From an uncultured Clostridium sp. (GTDB lineage Bacteria > Bacillota > Clostridia > Peptostreptococcales > Peptostreptococcaceae), in assembly GCA_900539645.1 (NCBI GenBank), contig UQCY01000129.1, positions 1 to 5,501 on the forward strand: DNA of 5,501 bases, given 5' to 3'. Below the pieces are notes generated by a model that was not told the origin of the DNA, did not search any database, and worked only from the letters and a program-made list of their open reading frames with translations. The translations under genes and the position numbers were made by a program. The first letter of the stretch is position 1; each line of letters begins with the position of its first letter. Positions 1 to 5,501 of this stretch are shown here, piece after piece.

Positions 1-630
1 TATGTCATTAAATTCCCACAGTTTTTTGCTGTTTTTTATGCTGTTTGGATCGTGTATTATTAGTTTTCCATCTTTTATTCCAGATATTACTATGAAGTGT
101 CCTTCTTTTGTGAAATATCCTGGTCCTACACTACATATTATAGGATTTCCGCTATTTAATGTATTTTCAAATGATTCTTTTGCAACACTAATTCTCCGAC
201 CTTTTACACCATATTTTTCTACTATATCTGTCATTAAATCCCAATTTGTTCCAGCTTTTTCATGGTATCCATTTTCATCACTATATTTTGCTATTTCCAT
301 TGGATTTATACCGTCATTTCCTGTAAGTCCAGTTATTACCATTGCTAGAGATGTCGGACCGCAGCCATTTAGAGCAAGTATATTTTCTCCGTATTTATAC
401 CAACCCCATTTTGGATCCCACTGTTGAAGTATTGGTATTACTCCATTTCCACATTCTTTATCTATCTTTACAAATATTCCCGGCATTCTAAAATTTGATT
501 TGCTTAATACAAAATCTAGTGTTTCATCATTTTTATATAATAATTCTAATACATCTTTTTGATATTCTTTTGAATTTTTAATAACTTCATTATATCTTTT
601 GTCGTCTTTAGCTCTCTTTTGGAATTCTTC
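1..630 (-). repeat. Tandem gene duplication, copy A (peptidase catalytic region)
   Basis: Codons 75-284 of the peptidase gene at 1-852 align without any gap to codons 48-257 of the gene at 1235-2047 (window 1277-1906). Hand counting gives 139 identical residues of 210. The similarity starts abruptly at the EEFQKRAK helix and does not extend into the membrane anchors. This is an old divergent direct duplication, not a recent identical repeat. Confidence 0.85.
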
Positions 631-852
631 AAGATAACTTAAAACCTCAGGATCAGATATATCTGAGGGAATAGGTTCTATTTTTTCTTCCTCAGCCTTT
701 TTTGCCTCTTCTTTACTTCTCTCTATTTTCGCCTTAGCTTTTGCTTCTTCAATGTTTTTCTTATATGTATAATTACTTGCGATAAATCCAAAGCTTACAC
801 AAACAGCAAGTAAGAATATCCAAATATCTTTACTAATCTTATATTTCTTCAT
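1..852 (-). CDS. Membrane-anchored C39-like cysteine peptidase, paralogue A (3' end cut by window edge)
   Basis: Seen: 284 codons are open from ATG at 852 to the window edge with no stop. AAGGAG lies 10 bases upstream of the ATG (863-868). Residues about 9-26 form a single hydrophobic segment after a short Lys-rich start, giving a signal anchor or signal peptide with the rest outside. Residues about 30-58 are very rich in Lys, Glu and Ala and probably form a charged helical linker, absent from the paralogue at 1235-2047. The catalytic domain has QQWDPKWGW (143-151), NGCGPT with the likely nucleophile Cys164, EGHFIVI with His252, and HDPN (267-270). Known: this layout is typical of stand-alone C39-like (Peptidase_C39_2 type) papain-fold proteins common in Clostridia; substrates are mostly unknown. 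Comparison with the paralogue suggests about 13 residues are missing beyond the edge. Inferred: a cell-surface peptidase or amidase. It is not the bacteriocin-exporter type of C39, as no ABC transporter domain is fused to it. Confidence 0.88.
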   Translation of the reverse strand, partial: MKKYKISKDIWIFLLAVCVSFGFIASNYTYKKNIEEAKAKAKIERSKEEAKKAEEEKIEPIPSDISDPEVLSYLEEFQKRAKDDKRYNEVIKNSKEYQKDVLELLYKNDETLDFVLSKSNFRMPGIFVKIDKECGNGVIPILQQWDPKWGWYKYGENILALNGCGPTSLAMVITGLTGNDGINPMEIAKYSDENGYHEKAGTNWDLMTDIVEKYGVKGRRISVAKESFENTLNSGNPIICSVGPGYFTKEGHFIVISGIKDGKLIIHDPNSIKNSKKLWEFNDI

Positions 853-868
853 AAGAACACATCTCCTT

Positions 869-919
869 TCAAAAAAAGAGGGGATATATAAAACCACATT
901 TTCCACAATAAATAAACAT
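869..919 (-). other. Tiny reading frame (16 codons) with a CxxC motif just before the peptidase gene
   Basis: The minus strand reads ATG at 919 to TGA at 869-871, encoding MFIYCGKCGFIYPLFF. The stop touches the peptidase gene's ribosome binding site (863-868). The CGKCG pattern resembles half a zinc ribbon. No ribosome binding site precedes the ATG, so it may be a chance frame, a remnant, or a leader peptide. Confidence 0.15.
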
Positions 920-958
920 AAAATAATAATTATTTTAGGTCTATTTGGATTTTTGTCG

Positions 959-997
959 TTTTAGATATTCCCTCTTCTTTTACCATTATATCTAAAA
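959..997 (-). repeat. 10-bp perfect inverted repeat in the leader
   Basis: TTTTAGATAT at 959-968 is repeated in reverse complement at 988-997 with a 19-base spacer. The downstream part of one arm overlaps a second TATAAT-like box (985-990). It may be an operator or an RNA stem-loop in the leader. It contains only one G-C pair, so chance cannot be excluded. Confidence 0.4.
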
Positions 998-1091
998 AAG
1001 CTTAATTTTATCTTATTTACATTAATTAAATTTTACCCTAATATATTTTATAATCCTTAATTAATTTTTATTTAAATCTTTTATTTATTAT

Positions 1092-1121
1092 ATTATATAA
1101 TAAATTTTATTGATTTTTCAA
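1092..1121 (-). promoter_or_regulatory. Candidate sigma-A type promoter for the peptidase gene at 1-852
   Basis: Reading the minus strand, TTGAAA (1116-1121) and a perfect TATAAT (1092-1097) are 18 bases apart. It sits just downstream of the preceding gene's terminator (1151-1205) and upstream of the ATG at 852. The predicted start near 1085 would give a leader of about 230 bases. AT-rich DNA yields chance matches, but both boxes and the position fit. Confidence 0.5.
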
Positions 1122-1150
1122 TAAATCTAATCAATTATTTAATTAGTTAG

Positions 1151-1205
1151 TAAAAAAGCACCACTTTTTACCCATGCTTTTCAAGTAAAAAATGATGCTT
1201 TTTTA
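1151..1205 (-). terminator. Long hairpin terminator after the peptidase gene at 1235-2047
   Basis: Arms 1152-1171 and 1185-1204 are inverted over 20 bases with two differences, and 1151/1205 adds one more pair. In the minus-strand RNA both differences become G-U pairs, as do the three inner positions 1172/1184, 1173/1183 and 1174/1182. In plus-strand RNA they would be A-C mismatches. The stem begins 30 bases after the stop at 1235 and its 3' arm ends in six U. The A and U tracts at the stem base could still give some bidirectional activity. Confidence 0.8.
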
Positions 1206-1234
1206 AATTAACTTCTTATTTTTTGCTCAAATGA

Positions 1235-2047
1235 TTAATCAAGTGAATACGCCCAAGCTGCCTTAATCTGCCCTTTTATGTCATTATAGTTCCACAATTT
1301 TTCACTTCTGCTTATATTATTTGGATCGTGTATTACAAGTTGTCCGTCCTTCATACCAGCAATTACTATAAAATGTCCTTCTCTAGTAAAATATCCTGGT
1401 CCTACACTACATATGATAGGATTACCGTTTTTTAACGCACTTTCAAAACTAGATTTTGTATTATCTATTGCCCAACCTTTTACACCGTATTTCTTCGCAC
1501 CTTCTACCATAAGGTTCCAGTTTGTTCCAGCAGCTTCGTGGAATCCATGTTTGTCACTGTACTTAGCAATTTTTATAGGTGTTATATCTTTATCACCAGT
1601 AAGCCCAGAAACAACCATAGACAACGCTGTAGGACCACATCCATTTATTGCAAGCACATTATCTCCATATTCGTACCAACCCCATTTTGGATCCCATTGC
1701 TGAAGTCTTGGTATTTTTCCATCACCACATTCTTCACCTATATTTATTAGAAATAATGGCTTTTTAAAATTATCTCTACTAAGAACAAAATCTAGAGTCT
1801 CTCCATTAGAATACAATAATTTTATTACATCTTCTGGATAACTTTCTATATTTTGTATAACCTCATTATATCTATTGTCTTCTTTTGCTCTCTTTTGGAA
1901 TTCTTCAGTGTATTTTGTAGGATTTTCAACTGGTATAACATAAGTGTTTTTAGTACCAGAACCTCTTGTATAAACAGCTATTATCAATAATACTACAAAT
2001 GCTATTGCTATTTTTACGCTTTTTTTAAGCTTTCTTTTCTTTTTCAT
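1235..2047 (-). CDS. Membrane-anchored C39-like cysteine peptidase, paralogue B
   Basis: Seen: complete 270-residue protein. ATG at 2047 is preceded by AGGAGT (2055-2060) at 7 bases spacing, which fixes the start. The N-terminus is strongly basic (MKKKRKLKK), followed by one hydrophobic segment at about 11-26, so a membrane anchor with an outside domain is expected. A short linker leads to the conserved helix EEFQKRAK (48-55), then QQWDPKWGWY (116-125), NGCGPT with Cys137, EGHF with His225, and HDPN (240-243), where Asp241 or Asn243 completes the triad. It ends in AAWAYSLD. Known: these motifs match stand-alone C39-like (papain-fold) proteins of Clostridia, often annotated only as C39 family peptidase. 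Over 210 residues it aligns with the gene at 1-852 without gaps at about 66% identity by hand count. It has its own terminator at 1151-1205 and lies 150 bases after the NRPS-type gene's terminator, so it is probably transcribed alone. The substrate is unknown; cell-wall peptides or secreted peptides are both possible. Confidence 0.9.
   Translation of the reverse strand: MKKKRKLKKSVKIAIAFVVLLIIAVYTRGSGTKNTYVIPVENPTKYTEEFQKRAKEDNRYNEVIQNIESYPEDVIKLLYSNGETLDFVLSRDNFKKPLFLINIGEECGDGKIPRLQQWDPKWGWYEYGDNVLAINGCGPTALSMVVSGLTGDKDITPIKIAKYSDKHGFHEAAGTNWNLMVEGAKKYGVKGWAIDNTKSSFESALKNGNPIICSVGPGYFTREGHFIVIAGMKDGQLVIHDPNNISRSEKLWNYNDIKGQIKAAWAYSLD
1277..1906 (-). repeat. Tandem gene duplication, copy B (peptidase catalytic region)
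   Basis: Partner of the copy at 1-630, in the same orientation with an offset of 1276 bases. Both copies keep the Cys, His and Asp-Pro-Asn motifs, so neither looks like a decaying copy. Confidence 0.85.
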
Positions 2048-2197
2048 AATAAATACTCCTAACTATTATCGTAATATCCATTTTAATCATTTTTTCTTTT
2101 CTTGTAAATGAATTACATAATATCTTCATATAATATTTAGAGTATCTTTAGAAATATTTGGTTCATTATTTTTATTAGTATATTATCAAAAAATAAG

Positions 2198-2257
2198 AAA
2201 AATCTATGAAGCTTGATGATATTTTTATATTTATCAGAGCAATTTTCATAGATTTTT
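2198..2257 (-). terminator. Probable intrinsic terminator of the DUF3867/adenylation unit
   Basis: A perfect 13-bp inverted repeat (AAAAATCTATGAA at 2198-2210, its complement at 2245-2257) starts 14 bases after the stop codon at 2272. On the minus-strand RNA the 3' arm ends in five U, then continues C-UU-A-UUUUUU. The loop is long (34 bases) but can fold a small inner stem (2217-2221 with 2232-2236). The stem is AT-rich, so efficiency is uncertain. Confidence 0.62.
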
Positions 2258-2271
2258 ATTATTATCCTATT

Positions 2272-4506
2272 TTATACTGGTATATTTTCCTTAGGAAGTT
2301 TCTTTTTATTTACCTTTCCTATTGGAGTAACCGGTATTTTGTCAATCTGCATAATATATTCTGGAACCATATAAGGTGGTAAAGACATTTGAAGGTAGTT
2401 TTTTACTTTTTTAGGATCTACTTCTTCATCAGATACATAAAATGCCTTTAAGTAAAGTTCTCCCTTTTCGTCTGGTCTAGCTATACAAACAGAGCTCTTT
2501 ATTTCCGGAATGTTATTTATTTCATTCTCAATTTCGTATATCTCAACCCTTATGCCTTTTATCTTAACCTGGCTATCCATTCTTCCTATGCAGTCAATAT
2601 TTCCATCCTCTAACCATTTTGCTAAATCTCCAGTCTTATACATAAACCTTGTGTATTTATCAAATGCGAATGGATTTTCGACAAATTTTTCTCTTGTAAG
2701 TTCTTCCTTGTGCATATACCCCCTTGATATCTGTATTCCTGAAAGGCACAACTCTCCTGGTACACCTATTGGACATATATTTCCATTCATATCGAATATA
2801 TAGGCATAAGTGTTATAAATTGGCTTACCTATTGGAATTTTTTCATACTCTTTGTCCACATAGAATGAAGTCGCAAGAACAGTAAATTCTGCTGGCCCAT
2901 ATTCATTGTAGATTTTGTAGTTTCTCTCTTTATATCCCTTTAATTTGTCTCCACCTGATTGGAGCACTCTAAGATATTTATTATCACAATTATTAATAAA
3001 TCTTTTTGCAAATATAGTAGGTACAGCTAAAATAGTTATCTTTTTCTTTTCACAGTATTCATTTACAGTGTACTCATTTGTCCTTGCAGTCTCTGGAATT
3101 ATGTCAACTGATGCTCCACAAAGCAAATACGGAAATATCTGCTTAACTGCTGCATCAAAGCTAAAACTTAGATACACTCCGCAAATATCATTTTCATCCG
3201 CATTTATATAGTCTATAGCATACATACACATATTCATAAGACTTCTATGCTCTATCGACATACATTTAGGTCTACCAGTAGATCCTGATGTTGATATTCT
3301 ATAAGCACAGTTATCTGGATATACATATTCTGTTATAGGAATATCTGTGTTAAACATAGATTCATTCTCTATAAATAATAATTTTTTATCTGTTTTAGGA
3401 AGTTGTTTTTCTAATTTTTTAGAAGTTATTATAACTTTTGCTTCACTATCCTCTAATAGATATGACATTCTCACAGATGGATTACTTATATCTATTGGAA
3501 ATACCGCTGCTCCAGCTTTCATTATACTTATCGCAGCAATTATTACTCCCATATTTCTAGGTAAAATTGACGCAACTGTATCTTCTCTTTTTATTCCTAT
3601 ACTGTTTAAATACCCAGCAAACCTCTCTGTCACAATATCTAACTCTCTATATGTCATAGTCATTTTTTCATCTCTAATAGCTATATTGTCAGGAGTTTTC
3701 TTGACCTGTTCATAAAAGCCATCCATAAATGTCATATCTGGTGGTCTTTTTTTACAGCTCATGTTAAACTCTTCAAAGATTTCTTCTTCCTCTTCCCTAG
3801 ATACAAATCTTATATTCTTCATTTCGATTTCTTCATTTTCTACTATCTGAGAAATAACTGTTTCAAACATAGATAAAACTCTTTCTGCAGTATCTTTGCT
3901 GTACTTAGAAGGCATATACTTAGCCCTTATAACTAGAGTCCCCTCCCCAGCTACCATATCTACAGCAAACTCATATCCTTTAAGTCGCATAAGGTCGTCA
4001 ATCATATCCTTTGCATACATATCTACATTTCCACTTACAAAAATTGTATTTATCAATTTTTTATCTAATGGACTATTTTTTTCTATCTCAGAAAGCATAT
4101 AAGTCAAATATTCTTTTGAGTTGTTTTTCTGATTTACAAATATTTTAAGTGCATCTACAAAAGTTTCATTTTCCTCAGTTGTAATTCTTATTGGGATAAT
4201 ATTCATCGTACTACCAAACATTACATCCCTTTCAAATGTATACTCTTGCAAAATCAGACCATATATTAACTCTACTATATCCGTTATATTTATCCCCTGT
4301 TTTTCAGAAAACTTCTTTAATCTAGCGTATTTATCTTCATTTATTACTATTTTTTCTTTTGCTATTATGCCATCTACTTCTTTGTTGAAGTAATCTGCTG
4401 GAATTTTTGCCATATTATTGTAGCCTTCAAGCAGATTAGACCAATGTAGTGCTGCTCTTTTTATTCTTTCCGAGCTTACAGACATCTTTTTTTCTGTATT
4501 TTCCAT
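2272..4506 (-). CDS. NRPS-type protein: half condensation domain plus adenylation domain, no carrier domain
   Basis: Seen: 744 residues. ATG at 4506 follows AAGGGGG (4514-4520), and an in-frame TGA shortly upstream rules out a longer protein. Residues about 15-245 resemble the C-terminal lobe of a condensation domain (HWSNLLEG at 21-28, IIPIRI at 103-108, the EEY-like stretch near 131-140). The N-terminal lobe with the catalytic HHxxxDG motif is absent. Residues about 258-740 are an adenylation domain with all core motifs: MTYREL 284-289, TSGSTGRPK 406-414, FDAAV 450-454, NEYGPAE 534-540, GELCLSG 584-590, YKTGDL 623-628, GRMDSQVKIKG 641-651 and IGKVNK 729-734 with the catalytic Lys731. Cys415 replaces the usual Gly after PK. 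The protein ends 13 residues after Lys731, leaving no room for a carrier or thioesterase domain. Known: such domains turn an amino acid plus ATP into an aminoacyl adenylate. Inferred: it acts in the cytoplasm and loads a carrier encoded elsewhere, or is a remnant of a larger synthetase. The intact motifs argue that it is active. Confidence 0.9.
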   Translation of the reverse strand: MENTEKKMSVSSERIKRAALHWSNLLEGYNNMAKIPADYFNKEVDGIIAKEKIVINEDKYARLKKFSEKQGINITDIVELIYGLILQEYTFERDVMFGSTMNIIPIRITTEENETFVDALKIFVNQKNNSKEYLTYMLSEIEKNSPLDKKLINTIFVSGNVDMYAKDMIDDLMRLKGYEFAVDMVAGEGTLVIRAKYMPSKYSKDTAERVLSMFETVISQIVENEEIEMKNIRFVSREEEEEIFEEFNMSCKKRPPDMTFMDGFYEQVKKTPDNIAIRDEKMTMTYRELDIVTERFAGYLNSIGIKREDTVASILPRNMGVIIAAISIMKAGAAVFPIDISNPSVRMSYLLEDSEAKVIITSKKLEKQLPKTDKKLLFIENESMFNTDIPITEYVYPDNCAYRISTSGSTGRPKCMSIEHRSLMNMCMYAIDYINADENDICGVYLSFSFDAAVKQIFPYLLCGASVDIIPETARTNEYTVNEYCEKKKITILAVPTIFAKRFINNCDNKYLRVLQSGGDKLKGYKERNYKIYNEYGPAEFTVLATSFYVDKEYEKIPIGKPIYNTYAYIFDMNGNICPIGVPGELCLSGIQISRGYMHKEELTREKFVENPFAFDKYTRFMYKTGDLAKWLEDGNIDCIGRMDSQVKIKGIRVEIYEIENEINNIPEIKSSVCIARPDEKGELYLKAFYVSDEEVDPKKVKNYLQMSLPPYMVPEYIMQIDKIPVTPIGKVNKKKLPKENIPV

Positions 4507-4513
4507 TCTAATT

Positions 4514-4538
4514 CCCCCTTTTCAAAGATTTGGAAGGG
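4514..4538 (-). promoter_or_regulatory. Ribosome binding site of the adenylation gene inside a possible hairpin
   Basis: In the minus-strand RNA, CCCUU (4534-4538) directly after the DUF3867 stop codon can pair with AAGGG (4516-4520), the core of the adenylation gene's binding site, leaving a 13-base loop. A ribosome ending at the stop (4539-4541) would cover and open the upstream arm. This fits translational coupling. The stem is only 5 bp, so it is a suggestion. Confidence 0.4.
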
Positions 4539-5120
4539 TTATTTATAGTCGTATTTTTTTGTAGTTTCGCAAAGAACTACTCTTATTGTTTTATCAAACA
4601 TATTTCTGTATGAGCTAAGGAATTCATTAAGCTCTCTATCTGATAAGTCTATTTTCTTATCACTGCAAAGTATAACTTTATCTTCTTCTATTATGATTTC
4701 TAAATCATTTAAATCATTTTTTATGTACGATGTTATATTACTCTTTATTTTTATTTTATTGCTATATTTATCATAAAATCCAGATGCTTTAGTATACCGA
4801 TCTACACTTTCCTGAGATGGATTTGAAGAACTTATACCACTTATTTTCTCTGGATCTAATCCAAATTTTTTAAGCTGGTCATCCATTTCTTTTGTATCTA
4901 TTCCATATCTTTCCATAAATTTCTGCTGTATTTTATAAAACTTTTCCTGAGATATATTATTTTCTCTCATATAGTCCATCATTTTTCTTGAAAATCCAGC
5001 CATGCTTAACTTTCCACTAGCAACATCAGTATAAAGACTATACATATAATCTTCAAATTTATCTACGTCAGATTCTTTTACTTTATTTTTTAATTCATTA
5101 AAATCTATTATTTCAGACAT
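4539..5120 (-). CDS. DUF3867-like conserved protein of unknown function
   Basis: Seen: 193 residues. ATG at 5120 is preceded by GGGAGGT (5127-5133) at 6 bases spacing. There is no signal peptide and no membrane segment, so it is probably cytoplasmic. Residues 1-90 are highly charged and predicted largely helical (IIDFNELKNKVKE near the start, NNISQEKF at 54-61, FMERYGID at 68-75). A Ser/Asn-rich linker lies at about 94-105. The C-terminal part (about 122-185) alternates beta-like stretches (LEIIIEEDKVILCS, TIRVVLCE) with a helix containing LNEFLSSY (164-171). From memory, the MSxIIDFNELKNK start and the ENNISQEKF motif match the clostridial DUF3867 family of about 190 residues, which has no assigned function. 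It is the first gene of a likely two-gene unit with the adenylation protein 32 bases downstream. That pairing may reflect shared expression rather than a shared pathway. Confidence 0.72.
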   Translation of the reverse strand: MSEIIDFNELKNKVKESDVDKFEDYMYSLYTDVASGKLSMAGFSRKMMDYMRENNISQEKFYKIQQKFMERYGIDTKEMDDQLKKFGLDPEKISGISSSNPSQESVDRYTKASGFYDKYSNKIKIKSNITSYIKNDLNDLEIIIEEDKVILCSDKKIDLSDRELNEFLSSYRNMFDKTIRVVLCETTKKYDYK

Positions 5121-5133
5121 TTTTATACCTCCC

Positions 5134-5501
5134 GAAATTTTTATTTAATTGCTTATCTATTTTTTAACTTTTAATTTAATTGGAAAAGCCATTTTTATAT
5201 TAAAGATTATAACATATATAAATAAGATTTAGCTTAAAATTTTTGAAAATTTAATCGCTTTATCTTTATTTTATTCATAAGTATTTATTTAATAACGATA
5301 TAAAAGTATTAAAATTAATTAAAAGTGGGTAATACTATATCAAAAGCATTATTTTGGTTGTATATATGTTATCTTTTTATCCAAATATATTGAAAAAAGG
5401 CTTAAAAACTGTTATCTTCTATACATATGATTATTTTAATTTTTTAATAATGCTAACGTTTATATAATTTATTTTTGTAATTATTTATGTTCTAAAAGCA
5501 T
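5134..5501. other. AT-rich intergenic region upstream of the DUF3867 gene
   Basis: No coding frame with a binding site is seen on either strand. The only clear signal is the extended -10 at 5206-5214. A 9-bp inverted repeat (5345-5353 and 5446-5454) is 92 bases apart and is probably chance. No tRNA, CRISPR or insertion-sequence end is visible. Confidence 0.6.
5206..5214 (-). promoter_or_regulatory. Candidate extended -10 promoter for the DUF3867/adenylation unit
   Basis: The minus strand reads TGTTATAAT here, a perfect extended -10 (TGn plus TATAAT). No good -35 box is seen at the usual distance, which fits extended -10 promoters. The predicted start near 5199 gives a leader of about 78 bases to the ATG at 5120. 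Confidence 0.5.

Larger units (their letters stand above)
853..1150 (-). other. Long AT-rich leader and promoter region of the peptidase gene at 1-852
   Basis: About 300 bases without a recognisable gene. It holds the candidate promoter at 1092-1121, an inverted repeat at 959-997, an A/T-only palindrome at 920-936, a tiny Cys-containing frame at 869-919 and the binding site AAGGAG at 863-868. No known riboswitch class could be recognised by eye. Confidence 0.6.

Noticed and set aside
2..427. Plus-strand open frame of 141 codons at the window start
   Set aside because: It is antisense to the peptidase gene at 1-852, which has a binding site, membrane anchor and conserved active site. The plus frame is rich in Phe, Ser and Pro, as expected of a shadow.
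920..936. 17-base palindrome AAAATAATAATTATTTT
   Set aside because: Made only of A and T in very AT-rich DNA, so expected by chance. No binding protein can be named.
930..986. 18-codon minus-strand frame MVKEEGISKTTKIQIDLK in the leader
   Set aside because: No ribosome binding site precedes it and its ATG lies inside the inverted repeat region. It is most likely chance.
1413..1703. Plus-strand frame resembling the one at 2-427, ending in the same residues
   Set aside because: The likeness only mirrors the duplicated peptidase genes on the other strand. No binding site is seen.
1538..1750. Another plus-strand frame within the peptidase gene
   Set aside because: Antisense shadow of the gene at 1235-2047, with no family resemblance.
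1..2047. Bacteriocin-processing C39 exporter
   Set aside because: Those have a C39 domain fused to ABC transporter domains. Here each protein has one membrane anchor, no ATPase domain, and no double-glycine precursor gene nearby.
2510..4102. Four plus-strand frames (2510-2803, 2945-3211, 3347-3715, 3896-4102)
   Set aside because: All lie opposite the adenylation gene, whose motifs are unmistakable. They look like hydrophobic antisense shadows and lack binding sites.
5345..5454. 9-bp inverted repeat (AGCATTATT and its complement) 92 bases apart
   Set aside because: Short, far apart and AT-rich, with no adjacent gene or transposase to give it meaning.
1..5501. CRISPR array, tRNA, rRNA or insertion sequence
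   Set aside because: No regularly spaced repeats, no tRNA-like cloverleaf arms, no transposase frame and no flanking terminal repeats were seen.

Overview
This window is AT-rich, low-GC Firmicute DNA, most likely from a member of the Clostridia (a Clostridiaceae or Peptostreptococcaceae relative). The grounds are the A+T bias, strong purine-rich ribosome binding sites, AT-rich intergenic DNA, and a protein that resembles the clostridial DUF3867 family. All four real genes lie on the minus strand, so transcription runs from high to low coordinates. The many plus-strand open frames are antisense shadows of these genes.

In transcription order: (1) 5134-5501 is a non-coding AT-rich upstream region with a good extended -10 promoter at 5206-5214. 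(2) 4539-5120 encodes a 193-residue DUF3867-like protein of unknown function. (3) After a 32-base gap, 2272-4506 encodes a 744-residue NRPS-type protein. It has only the C-terminal half of a condensation domain, then a full-length adenylation domain with all core motifs, and no carrier or thioesterase domain. Its ribosome binding site can pair with bases just after the DUF3867 stop, which suggests translational coupling. A 13-bp hairpin with a U-rich tail (2198-2257) closes this unit. (4) 1235-2047 encodes a membrane-anchored C39-like (papain-fold) cysteine peptidase, followed by a long hairpin terminator (1151-1205). (5) 1-852 encodes a second, paralogous C39-like peptidase. It has its own promoter at 1092-1121 and a leader of about 230 bases, and it is cut off by the window edge about 13 residues before its expected end.

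The two peptidases are a tandem duplication: 210 aligned residues without a gap, about 66% identical by hand count, both with Cys, His and Asp-Pro-Asn motifs intact. They differ mainly in the membrane anchor and linker. The adenylation protein should activate an amino acid as its adenylate, but it has no carrier domain to load, so it either uses a partner encoded elsewhere or does something other than ordinary peptide assembly. Terminators separate the DUF3867/adenylation unit from the peptidases, so a functional link between the two halves is possible but not shown. The least ordinary features are the half-C/A architecture without a carrier domain, its possible coupling to the DUF3867 gene, and the long leader of the 1-852 gene, which holds an inverted repeat and a tiny Cys-containing reading frame.
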